NCBI RefSeq assembly: GCF_014195325.1
Contig: NZ_JACIBK010000001.1
Span: forward strand, 1-64,000
Origin: Rhizobium sp. BK650
GTDB taxonomy: Bacteria; Pseudomonadota; Alphaproteobacteria; Rhizobiales; Rhizobiaceae
DNA: 64,000 nucleotides
Direction of reading: 5' to 3'
Below the pieces are notes generated by a model. The model made no database searches. It was not told where the DNA came from and saw nothing but the letters and a program-made list of their open reading frames with translations. The translations under genes were made by a program, and so were the position numbers. Below, one piece after another: positions 8,570 to 16,665 of this stretch. Numbering within the stretch: position 1 is the stretch's first letter; every line of letters begins with the position of its first letter.

Positions 8570-9672
8570 GACACCAGTCCTCTTTCTTCCAACTGCCGTT
8601 TCATCTCTCCCCCACGGTCGACCGCCCCAGTATGTCTTACCCAGTCGGCGAAAGGGCCTAGAGAGTTTTCGAGTTTGAAGCGCGACTCGAAACCGAGCAG
8701 CTCTCGCGCCTTGGAAATATCTGCGAAGCAGTTGCGGATATCGCCCGATCGTGCCTCGTGCATGATCTCGGGCCCTATCTCCGGCACGCCCATGGCCTCG
8801 GCAAGAAGTGTAGCCACCTCAGCGATCGTGTAGGCCTGGCCGCTGCCGATGTTGATTACATGCCCTGATGCATTGGGTTTTTCGAGTGCGAGGCGGAAGG
8901 CGCGGGCCACATCGCGCACGTGCACGAAGTCTCGCCGCTGCTGACCGTCCTCGAAGATCATCGGTGGCTGGCCGTTGGCAAGCCTCGAGGCAAAGTTCGC
9001 CAGCACGCCGGTGTAGGGATTGGACAAGGCCTGACCGGCGCCGAAGACGTTGAAGAGGCGCAGTGCCACTGCATCGACTTCGTAGGCATCTCCGAAGATC
9101 AAAACCTGTTTTTCCTGCGCATATTTCGTCAGGGCGTAGATCGAGGCGAGATCGACAGGTTTCTCCTCGTCCGTAGCGACGGGTCTCAAAGTCTTGCCGT
9201 CACCGCCGAGAATATCCCATTGCCCGGCCTTGATGCGATCACTCTTGCGCCTAACCAGGTCGAGCAGCGTGCCGTCGGCGGTTTGATAACGGCCTTCACC
9301 ATAGACGCTCATCGACGAAGCGACGACGATGCGTTTCGGCCGGCGGCCAATCATCGCTTCCAGAAGAACAGCAGTGCCGAGGTCGTTGCTGCTGACATAA
9401 CGGGCAATTTCATACATGGATTGTCCGACGCCAACCTCTGCAGCAAGATGGATGACGCCATCGACGCCAGATAGCGCACGCTCCACCGCGTTTTTGTCCC
9501 TGATATCGCCGCGCAGGAGTTCGGCAGCCTCGGGCAACGATACTTCAGCATCGCCATGAACCTGGTCGATCAAAGCGTCGAGGACCCGCACGTCGTAGCC
9601 ATTTTCGAGAAGCTCCTCTACGACATGCCTTCCGATGAAGCCGCAGCCGCCAGTCACAAGGATCATCGCCAT
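8566..9672 (-). CDS. NAD-dependent epimerase/dehydratase (UDP-hexose type)
   Basis: An extended SDR of 368 residues. GGCGFIGRHV lies near the N terminus, the catalytic Ser in ASSMSVYGEGR, and the YxxxK pair in SIYALTKYAQEK. The substrate-binding RLFNVFGAGQ and the C-terminal RDFVHVRDVARAF are those of UDP-glucose 4-epimerase relatives. It is the first intact gene of the minus-strand glycan operon and its stop overlaps the fusion gene (ATGA at 8566-8569). Its ATG is overlapped by the stop of a small interrupted frame upstream (TGATG). It should supply a nucleotide sugar for the following glycosyltransferases. Confidence 0.88.
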   Translation of the reverse strand: MAMILVTGGCGFIGRHVVEELLENGYDVRVLDALIDQVHGDAEVSLPEAAELLRGDIRDKNAVERALSGVDGVIHLAAEVGVGQSMYEIARYVSSNDLGTAVLLEAMIGRRPKRIVVASSMSVYGEGRYQTADGTLLDLVRRKSDRIKAGQWDILGGDGKTLRPVATDEEKPVDLASIYALTKYAQEKQVLIFGDAYEVDAVALRLFNVFGAGQALSNPYTGVLANFASRLANGQPPMIFEDGQQRRDFVHVRDVARAFRLALEKPNASGHVINIGSGQAYTIAEVATLLAEAMGVPEIGPEIMHEARSGDIRNCFADISKARELLGFESRFKLENSLGPFADWVRHTGAVDRGGEMKRQLEERGLVS

Positions 9673-9881
9673 CAGATTTCCGTCCGCTCAGGTTGAAGAT
9701 GACCTGCCGAACCAAGCTCGGCGGAGATTGTTCCTGGTTCAATGACATCTTCTTTGACATGTTCTTTGACATCATCCGGAACATCTGGCGGCGTCTTCGG
9801 TTAGACGGCCAATTCTTCGGCGGAATCTTCCTCGAAGATTTGAGAGCGGTAATCAAGGCAGGGTGGCCGGGCCGGGCGCAT
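9672..9881 (-). pseudogene. Possible small gene split by one in-frame stop
   Basis: On the minus strand one reading frame runs from an ATG at 9881 through 26 codons to TAA at 9803-9801, then continues open for 42 codons to a TGA that overlaps the epimerase ATG as TGATG. Both parts are rich in Asp and Glu (for example DVPDDVKEHVKEDV), and the second part has no start codon of its own. This could be a decayed leader gene once coupled to the operon, or a chance open frame. I have no family match. Confidence 0.25.
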
Positions 9882-9934
9882 GTCCCGCAGCAACGATGCC
9901 GTCACTGACAATGTTCCAACCGGAGGAGCAGTTC

Positions 9935-10921
9935 ATGACTATGTTGCCGAGACCGTCCGAGGGAAGGATCCGGGCGGCGATCATTACTGGACCGGGAAAG
10001 GTGTCCGTGGAGGAGAGGCCTTTTCCTCAGCCTGGACCGGGGCAGGTGAGGATCAGGCTTGAAGGCTCGGGCGTATGCGCCTCCAATCTCGGGCCTTGGG
10101 CTGGGCCGGAATGGATGATTTTTCCAACAGAGCCTGGCGCCCTCGGTCACGAAGGCTGGGGGAAGATCGACGCCCTCGGGCCTGGGGTATCGGCCTTCGG
10201 TGTGGGAGACCGTGTCGCCGCGCTTTCGTACCATGCCTATGCCACCCACGACATCGCGGATGCCGAGATGATCGTTCCGCTGCCATCAGCACTTGATGGA
10301 CAGTCCTTCCCGGGCGAGCCGCTCGGATGTGCGATGAACATCTTCCGACGCAGCTGCATCGGTCCGGGCCAAACGGTTGCTATCATCGGGATTGGATTTC
10401 TCGGCGCTCTGCTCACGCAGCTTGCCAGCGGCGTTGGCGCGCGCGTCATCGCGATCTCTCGCCGCTCGTTTTCGCTGGAGATCGCCAGGCAGATGGGTGC
10501 CGCAGAAACGCTGGCAATGGACGACCACTGGCGGATTATCGAGGCCGTGAAACAATTGACCGACGGTGCCTTGTGTCAATGCGTCATAGAGGCGGTCGGC
10601 AAGCAGTGGCCGCTCGACCTAGCCGGCGAATTAACTGCGGAGCGTGGCCGACTGGTTGTGGCTGGATACCATCAGGATGGCCCCAGGCAAGTCAACATGC
10701 AGCTCTGGAACTGGCGCGGGCTCGACGTGATCAACGCCCATGAGCGCGACCCGAAGATCTATATTTCTGGCATACGTGAGGCGGTCAAAGCGGTGGTGGC
10801 CGGCAGGCTCGACCCGTCACGCCTGTATACGCACGTCTATCCGCTCGAAGGCTTGGGCGAGGCGCTCGACGCGACCCGCGACAGACCCGATGGTTTTCTC
10901 AAAGCGATGGTGACCTATTGA
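9935..10921 (+). CDS. Zinc-type medium-chain alcohol dehydrogenase
   Basis: A 328-residue MDR-superfamily NAD(P)-dependent dehydrogenase. The catalytic-zinc region is visible as GVCASNL and GALGHEGWG. The structural-zinc four-cysteine lobe of classical alcohol dehydrogenases is missing. The Rossmann motif is GIGFLGALLTQLA. GGAGGAG sits 7 bp before the ATG at 9935, so I prefer this to the longer frame starting at 9863. It is divergent from the glycan operon and translationally coupled (TGATG) to a Gfo/Idh/MocA protein. Together they could oxidise and reshape a sugar or cyclitol used by the glycan pathway; that is inference. Confidence 0.85.
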   Translation: MTMLPRPSEGRIRAAIITGPGKVSVEERPFPQPGPGQVRIRLEGSGVCASNLGPWAGPEWMIFPTEPGALGHEGWGKIDALGPGVSAFGVGDRVAALSYHAYATHDIADAEMIVPLPSALDGQSFPGEPLGCAMNIFRRSCIGPGQTVAIIGIGFLGALLTQLASGVGARVIAISRRSFSLEIARQMGAAETLAMDDHWRIIEAVKQLTDGALCQCVIEAVGKQWPLDLAGELTAERGRLVVAGYHQDGPRQVNMQLWNWRGLDVINAHERDPKIYISGIREAVKAVVAGRLDPSRLYTHVYPLEGLGEALDATRDRPDGFLKAMVTY

Positions 10922-11982
10922 TGAACACCATCATCGACAAGCGCTTCAACCAGACGAGGCTCAAACCAGCCAGGCTCGGATTCCTCGGTGTCGGCTGGAT
11001 CGGTCGCAACCGAATGGAAGCGATCCTTCGCTCAAATCTGGCGGAGGCTGTCGCCGTTGCCGATCCCTCCGAAGCCATGGCGAGCGAAGCGCTTCGCCTC
11101 GCGCCCGATGCGAAAATCGTCACTGATCTCGACGCGCTCTTGTCACTTGATCTTGATGGCATAGTCATTGCAACTCCGAGCGCTCTGCACGCAGAGCAGT
11201 CGATAAGAGCCCTGCAGACCGGCGTTGCGGTGTTCTGCCAGAAGCCGCTCGGCAGATCCGCGACGGAAGCGGCTGCAGTCGTGGCTGCGGCCAGATCAGC
11301 CAACAAGCTATTGGGAGTCGATTTGTCCTATCGTCATACCATAGGCATGCAGCGTATCCGCGATCTGATCAGACGTGGAGAGCTCGGCAAGATCTTCGCC
11401 GCCGATCTCGTCTTTCACAATGCCTATGGCCCAGACAAATCCTGGTTCTACGACAAATCGCTATCCGGCGGAGGATGCGTGATCGACCTCGGCGTTCATC
11501 TCATCGACATGGCGCTCTGGTGTCTCGATTTTCCTCAAGTGGCTGAGATCACCAGCACTTTGATGAAAGCGGGCGAGTTTATCGATAGACTGGAGGACGT
11601 CGAAGATTTTGCCGTCGCTACGATCACCTTGGCAAATGGTGCTGTCCTCCGGCTTACTTGCTCCTGGCGACTGCAGGCGGGGTGCGATGCTGTGATCAGC
11701 GCCGACTTCTTCGGAACAGCGGGGGGCGCATCTTTCAAAAATGTCGGCGGTTCATTCTATGACTTTGCTGCTCAGCGCTTACGCGGCACTGCCACCGAAA
11801 GTCTCACTGAGCCGCCTGATGATTGGGGAGGTCGGGCGGCGGTGGACTGGGCGGCGCGGCTTGCCGGCGGTCAGCCCTACGATCCAGCCTGCGAACGGCT
11901 TGTCGACCTCGCGAAAATTATCGAGGACATTTACGGGAGCGCGAAACTGACCAGCATAACGCCAGAGACTGGCCCGATCTGA
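10921..11982 (+). CDS. Gfo/Idh/MocA family oxidoreductase
   Basis: A 353-residue NAD(P)-dependent sugar or inositol dehydrogenase of the Gfo/Idh/MocA family. The N-terminal Rossmann motif reads GFLGVGWIGRNR, the family CQKPLG (usually EKP) follows, and the GGCVIDLGVHLIDMALW active-site segment includes the expected Asp/His. The ATG at 10921 overlaps the stop of the dehydrogenase gene by one base. It likely acts in tandem with that dehydrogenase on a sugar derivative; the substrate is unknown. Confidence 0.88.
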   Translation: MNTIIDKRFNQTRLKPARLGFLGVGWIGRNRMEAILRSNLAEAVAVADPSEAMASEALRLAPDAKIVTDLDALLSLDLDGIVIATPSALHAEQSIRALQTGVAVFCQKPLGRSATEAAAVVAAARSANKLLGVDLSYRHTIGMQRIRDLIRRGELGKIFAADLVFHNAYGPDKSWFYDKSLSGGGCVIDLGVHLIDMALWCLDFPQVAEITSTLMKAGEFIDRLEDVEDFAVATITLANGAVLRLTCSWRLQAGCDAVISADFFGTAGGASFKNVGGSFYDFAAQRLRGTATESLTEPPDDWGGRAAVDWAARLAGGQPYDPACERLVDLAKIIEDIYGSAKLTSITPETGPI

Positions 11983-12070
11983 CAGAATTGTTTGATGTCA
12001 TCGGTGAATCGACTGGAACCGTCAGGCCTTCTGCCGGTTTTGGCGGTCGCAATTCATCTGCGGGATCAAC

Positions 12071-12343
12071 ATGGCCTCTCGACCAGCACGGATGACGTCG
12101 AAGCGGCGGGCAGCCTCGAGCGACATGCTCGCCCGCAGTAAGATTCCTGTCTGGATCGTAAAGGCACTTCTTTCCAATGGCGTCAAGCGGGTCAGTAAAC
12201 TGGCGGCGATGACCGACGACGAACTTCTGGCAATTCCGGGTATCGGCAAACGGGCCGTTGAACTCATCCGGTCGGCTCTCAGTTCCCGCGATAGCGGGGA
12301 AAAGAAGAGGGTGGGCGGTCAAAAACTACCTGTTCGCCAATGA
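12071..12343 (+). CDS. Small helix-hairpin-helix protein
   Basis: A basic protein of 90 residues. Residues ~25-75 resemble the C-terminal domain of RNA polymerase alpha and other HhH DNA-binding modules: VSKLAAMTDDELLAIPGIGKRAVELI, with the GIG hairpin (written here only as a family comparison). The N terminus is Arg/Ser-rich, and the start could instead be the ATG at 12092. It could bind DNA non-specifically or regulate nearby genes. It stands alone between the sugar dehydrogenases and the oxidase island, and I do not recognise a specific name. Confidence 0.6.
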   Translation: MASRPARMTSKRRAASSDMLARSKIPVWIVKALLSNGVKRVSKLAAMTDDELLAIPGIGKRAVELIRSALSSRDSGEKKRVGGQKLPVRQ

Positions 12344-12656
12344 AGTGGATCCTCGGCCGAGGTGAATAGCAACACGAAACCCTGGATCTTGCGGGGGCGC
12401 CGGAATTGCCACGATGTTAACGCTTCTTTTTCTTGGCATTCGCTTCAACAAAGCGACACGCGATGCGCTAAGCCACGTAGCTCGTTCGCGGAACAACCTG
12501 CCCTTTCCGGAGTTTGGTAGCAGCACTGCTCCCGGCATCAGAAAGTGCATCGCGGATGGTTCCGTCGGTGTTGGCTTCTCTGCAGGGAGTGCTGTTCCAT
12601 TCAGCACGTGCGCCGAGGTCCGCCGGGACCGCAACTATCTGCAGGATGTTTCAATC
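12344..12656. other. Spacer upstream of the molybdopterin oxidoreductase
   Basis: About 310 bp. The oxidoreductase frame is open back to an ATG at 12414, but this 81-codon extension has no ribosome site and no resemblance to the family N terminus. I see no other gene here; it probably holds the promoter of the oxidase island. Confidence 0.45.
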
Positions 12657-15056
12657 ATGACAGCAAGACCTAGAAAGAAACCGAAGATCGGCTTTGATAG
12701 CGGACCGGTGGGTGGGTGGGGTTCAGCAAAATCGGTGGGAGAAATTCTTATCCGCGAACACATTCCGGTTTCTGGTCCCGCGCTGCTGTCACATCAAAAC
12801 AAGCCAGACGGATATATGTGCGTCAGCTGCGCCTGGGCCAAGCCGGCAAAGCCTCATCCGTTGGAATTCTGCGAAAACGGCGCCAAGGCGACGATATGGG
12901 AGACGACGAGCCGACGTGCGGATCGCGCGTTCTTCGCGGCGCACTCCCTGACGGAGCTGGAAGGGTGGCTCGATCACGATCTGGAGGAGCAGGGGCGTCT
13001 TACCCATCCGATGCGATGGGATGAGGCAACGGACAAATATGTTCCAGTCTCATGGCAGTCCGCATTCGAGGAGATCGGCCGCGAGCTGCGTGGCATTCCG
13101 CCGGAGAAGGCAGAGTTCTATACTTCCGGCCGCGCCTCGCTCGAAACCTCATATATGTACCAGCTTTTCGCTCGTATCTTCGGCAGCAACAATCTGCCCG
13201 ACTCTTCCAATATGTGCCACGAGAGCTCGTCCGTCGCGCTGCCGGAAAGCATAGGCGCTTCCGTCGGTACGGCGGTCCTCTCCGATTTTCAGAACTGCGA
13301 TTGCATTTTCTATCTGGGGCAAAATGTCGGAACATCGTCGCCGCGGCTGCTTCACGATCTTCAGGATGCTGTCGACCGCGGCGTGAAGATTGTCACTTTC
13401 AACCCGCTCCGAGAACCTGGTCTCGAACGTTTCATCAATCCTCAAGCGCCGAGCCAGATGCTGACCGGCAAGGAAACGCCGATCTCCAGCGAATATTATC
13501 AAGTGAAAAATGGCGGAGATATTGCGGCTCTCTTTGGCGTCTGCAAAGCGCTGATAGAAGCAGACGATGCCCTGCATAAGCCAGGCCTCAGCAAAGTCTC
13601 GGGTTCAGACGCAGAGCCGGACGATCCTGCCAATGCCGCGGCCGTAGCCTTCGCCGCCTCAATGCGGGCGGCAGATAGAAAACATGTCCTCGATCATGAT
13701 TTCATCGCCGAACATACATCGGGGTTCGAAGAGTTCGCTGCCGCCGCGAGGAACTATGAATGGCGGGAGCTGGAGCAGGTATCAGGGCTCACGCGCGAGC
13801 AGATGACGCAGGCGGCCCACACCTATGCCTCTTCCGACGCGGTACTCATGGTCTATGGGATGGGACTGACTCAGCATGTTATGGGCGTCCAGAACGTTCA
13901 GATGGTGGTCAATCTCGCCCTGCTGCGCGGTAATGTAGGCAAGCCGGGCGCCAATATTTGCGCTGTCAGAGGCCACTCCAACGTACAGGGGCAACGAACG
14001 GTCGGCATTACGGAAAAGCCTGATCTTGCGCCATTGGACAAGCTGGCGGAGCTCTATCATTTCGATCCGCCACGCTGGAAGGGCCATGGCACTGTGGATG
14101 TGTGCAAGGCCATTCGCGAAGGGGAAAGTCGGGCCTTCATCAGCCTTGGCGGCAATTTCTTGCGTGCTGCACCTGATACAGTGGCGTTGGAAGCCGCGTG
14201 GCGAAAGCTGCGTCTGACCGTGCAGATTGCCACCAAGCTCAATCGGAGCCATGTCATTCACGGTGAGATCGCTTACTTGCTGCCGTGCCTGGGGCGATTG
14301 GAAATCGACACGCAGGCGAGTGGCCCGCAAGCGGTCTCCATCGAAAGTTCCGTGGCGCATTTCCATGGTTCACGGGGCAGGGCAGCACCTGCCAGTTCCG
14401 AATTGCTATCAGAACCCGCCATTATTGCCGGGCTGGCCAAGGCAACCTTGGCCGAAAGCAGCGTGCCCTGGGATCGCTGGGTCGCAGACTATTCCCAAAT
14501 CCGCGACGCAATCGAGCGGACATATCCGGAAACCTTTAAGGGATTTAACCAGCGGCTCTTCCAGCCGGGCGGCTTCCCCCGACCGCTGCCAGCGAGGGAG
14601 CGCCGATGGGTGACGACGAACGGCAAAGCCAACTTCATCACGCCGCCACGCCTGTTTCCGCAGTTCGAAGGCGTCGAGGATGAAAGTATTCTTCACCTTG
14701 CGACCTTGCGTTCGAACGATCAGTTCAACACGACGATTTATGGATACAGCGATCGCTTTCGTGGCGTCGACGGTACTCGCCGCGTCGTTTTTTTAAATTC
14801 CGCTGACATCGCCCGCCTAGGCTTCGTCGACGGAGACCGCGTTGATCTCTCGACTGCGATCGAACCGGAGACGAAGCGCATGATCTCAGGCTTCCGGATT
14901 GTCCCCTATGACATTCCGAAAGGATGTTGCGCAGCCTACTATCCAGAAGCAAACCCGTTATTCCCGCTCAGCCATCACGACGAAAAAGCAAAAACGCCGG
15001 CATACAAGCTGTTGCCCGTGCGCCTCAGCCGGTCTGAAACAGCGCCGCTCGAGTGA
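12657..15056 (+). CDS. FdhF/YdeP-family molybdopterin oxidoreductase
   Basis: A 799-residue protein of the bis-MGD oxidoreductase superfamily, closest in layout to E. coli YdeP (about 760 residues) and formate-dehydrogenase-H-like proteins. The N terminus carries C55 and C58 in CVSCAW. Downstream are the YTSGRASLETSYMYQL substrate-cofactor region, SSNMCHESS (Cys in the place of the Sec/Cys metal ligand region), and a C-terminal molybdopterin dinucleotide-binding domain (LATLRSNDQFNTT, near residues 680-695). There is no Tat signal, so it should be cytoplasmic. The start is chosen at the ATG at 12657, with AGGA upstream. It is followed within 25 bp by cytochrome c and oxidase genes. The substrate is not known; YdeP is linked to acid resistance in E. 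coli. Confidence 0.85.
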   Translation: MTARPRKKPKIGFDSGPVGGWGSAKSVGEILIREHIPVSGPALLSHQNKPDGYMCVSCAWAKPAKPHPLEFCENGAKATIWETTSRRADRAFFAAHSLTELEGWLDHDLEEQGRLTHPMRWDEATDKYVPVSWQSAFEEIGRELRGIPPEKAEFYTSGRASLETSYMYQLFARIFGSNNLPDSSNMCHESSSVALPESIGASVGTAVLSDFQNCDCIFYLGQNVGTSSPRLLHDLQDAVDRGVKIVTFNPLREPGLERFINPQAPSQMLTGKETPISSEYYQVKNGGDIAALFGVCKALIEADDALHKPGLSKVSGSDAEPDDPANAAAVAFAASMRAADRKHVLDHDFIAEHTSGFEEFAAAARNYEWRELEQVSGLTREQMTQAAHTYASSDAVLMVYGMGLTQHVMGVQNVQMVVNLALLRGNVGKPGANICAVRGHSNVQGQRTVGITEKPDLAPLDKLAELYHFDPPRWKGHGTVDVCKAIREGESRAFISLGGNFLRAAPDTVALEAAWRKLRLTVQIATKLNRSHVIHGEIAYLLPCLGRLEIDTQASGPQAVSIESSVAHFHGSRGRAAPASSELLSEPAIIAGLAKATLAESSVPWDRWVADYSQIRDAIERTYPETFKGFNQRLFQPGGFPRPLPARERRWVTTNGKANFITPPRLFPQFEGVEDESILHLATLRSNDQFNTTIYGYSDRFRGVDGTRRVVFLNSADIARLGFVDGDRVDLSTAIEPETKRMISGFRIVPYDIPKGCCAAYYPEANPLFPLSHHDEKAKTPAYKLLPVRLSRSETAPLE

Positions 15057-15076
15057 ATGGCGCAGGGGATCAGGCG

Positions 15077-15682
15077 ATGCCGGAGAAGATCTGGAAGCGG
15101 AAACTTGGCTGGTGTTCGGGCATCGTTGTTCTGGTCCTTGCCATGTGTCTGGTTGCTGCGGTCGGGTGGTTGCGTGAGCCGAGGCAATACCGCGCTGATC
15201 CACCTGTTGCGGATGCGCTCGGAGGCATACGGTTAATGGCCAACGGAATCGGAGGCACGCCGCCAGAAGTATATTTTGCTCTCAACAAACCATACGAGAC
15301 GAACGGCTACGATCTTAGCCAGGGAAAGCGGCTCTATGCCTGGTTCGGCTGCTCCTCCTGCCACGGTGACGGCAGAGGCGGAATTGGTCCGTCCTTCCTC
15401 GACGGGTGGTGGCTATATGGTCCCTCCATGGTCTCGATCGTCGCCTCCATCCGCGATGGGCGTCCGCATGGGATGCCCGCCTTCAAGGACAAGATGACGA
15501 TCGATCAGATTTGGCAGCTCGCCGGCTACGTCAAGGCGGTCGGGTCTTATACCGCCAGTTCCGTTGCACCCGGCCGTGACGACGACCGTTACACGCGCCC
15601 AGCCGAAAACCGCGCACCGGCTGCCATTTTTTTCGAGCAGGGTCCGACAGCCTTGAAACCTGACCAAGGTCCATCACCGTGA
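15077..15682 (+). CDS. Membrane-anchored cytochrome c
   Basis: A 201-residue protein with an N-terminal membrane anchor (~residues 14-31). It has one heme c site, C92-S-S-C95-H96, and a likely Met ligand in the GMPAFKDKM stretch. It follows the molybdopterin oxidoreductase and overlaps coxB by 4 bp (GTGA), so it is co-translated with the oxidase. It probably delivers electrons to subunit II. A GTG at 15053 would lengthen it by 8 residues, but the ATG at 15077 is preferred. Confidence 0.85.
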   Translation: MPEKIWKRKLGWCSGIVVLVLAMCLVAAVGWLREPRQYRADPPVADALGGIRLMANGIGGTPPEVYFALNKPYETNGYDLSQGKRLYAWFGCSSCHGDGRGGIGPSFLDGWWLYGPSMVSIVASIRDGRPHGMPAFKDKMTIDQIWQLAGYVKAVGSYTASSVAPGRDDDRYTRPAENRAPAAIFFEQGPTALKPDQGPSP

Positions 15683-16665
15683 ACAACCGCTCTTTGCCCG
15701 CGCTCCTGCTCCTGCTTTCCGGATGCAGCAGTCCGCAATCGGTTCTCGACGCATACGGTCAGGCTGCCATCGCTCTGAAGGAGCTGATCGTCTTCATCGT
15801 CGCGGTCGCAATCATCATCTGGCTCGCGGTGGTGGTTTTCATGGCGTTTGCGCTTCTACGCCGCCAGCGCCAGCCAGTTCTGGATTCTCGATCAGAGCGG
15901 CGGACAATGATTGTCGTGGCAACCGTCACCGCAGCTACCGCTCTCGTCGTTGCCATCCTGACCGTAGCGAGCTTCTATACGACGCGTGCCTTGAATAGCG
16001 ATGGAACCGCCGATCTCACGATAACTGTTCGTGCTCAGCAGTGGTGGTGGCAGTTCATCTATGCCGATCAGGATCAAAGGCAGATGTTTCAAACCGCTAA
16101 CGAGCTTCATATTCCGGTGGGCAGAACTGTCCGCCTTCACCTTCAGGCCAGCGACGTGATTCATTCTTTCTGGGTGCCGAGCCTTGCCGGTAAGCTGGAC
16201 CTTATCCCAGGCCGAGACAATATCCTGACCCTGCGGGCCGAAAAGCCGGGCGTCTATCGCGGTCAATGCGCCGAATTCTGTGGCCTCCAGCACGGCCATA
16301 TGGCCTTCCTCGTCATCGCCGAAGATGATGACGCCTACCGGCATTGGTCCGACAGGCAACGGCTTGACGGAGCAGCGCCAAGCGGGGCTGATGCCATCGC
16401 CGGTCAGGCAGTTTTCCTGGCCAAACCATGCGCAGCCTGTCATACGATACGCGGAACGCTCGCGTCGGGATCGACCGGACCTGATCTCACTCATGTCGGA
16501 AGCCGACGCACGATTGCAGCCGGTTTGCTTGAGACCACCCGCGGCTCGCTTGCCGCCTGGATAGCCGATCCCCAAACGTTAAAACCCGGAAACAACATGC
16601 CGGTCGTGCCGCTGAGTGCCGACGAACTGCGGCAGCTTTCCGCCTATATGGAAAGCCTCCGATGA
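15679..16665 (+). CDS. coxB: Cytochrome c oxidase subunit II with fused cytochrome c (caa3 type)
   Basis: A 328-residue subunit II that accepts electrons and passes them to subunit I. The N-terminal lipoprotein-type signal ends at LLSGC (C16), and two membrane helices lie at ~35-60 and ~77-100. The cupredoxin domain keeps every CuA ligand: H162, C197, E199, C201, H205 and M208. A C-terminal cytochrome c domain carries C251-A-A-C254-H255, which defines the caa3 type. Translation starts at a GTG overlapping the previous stop, and its own stop overlaps coxA (ATGA). Confidence 0.95.
   Translation: MNNRSLPALLLLLSGCSSPQSVLDAYGQAAIALKELIVFIVAVAIIIWLAVVVFMAFALLRRQRQPVLDSRSERRTMIVVATVTAATALVVAILTVASFYTTRALNSDGTADLTITVRAQQWWWQFIYADQDQRQMFQTANELHIPVGRTVRLHLQASDVIHSFWVPSLAGKLDLIPGRDNILTLRAEKPGVYRGQCAEFCGLQHGHMAFLVIAEDDDAYRHWSDRQRLDGAAPSGADAIAGQAVFLAKPCAACHTIRGTLASGSTGPDLTHVGSRRTIAAGLLETTRGSLAAWIADPQTLKPGNNMPVVPLSADELRQLSAYMESLR

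Noticed and set aside
9740..9780. Tandem TTCTTTGACAT repeat as a promoter or repeat array
   Set aside because: It is two short copies that fall within the interrupted acidic frame (KEHVKEDV), so simple codon repetition explains it.
12414..12656. 81-codon N-terminal extension of the YdeP-like protein
   Set aside because: No ribosome site and no family similarity; the ATG at 12657 gives a normal N terminus.
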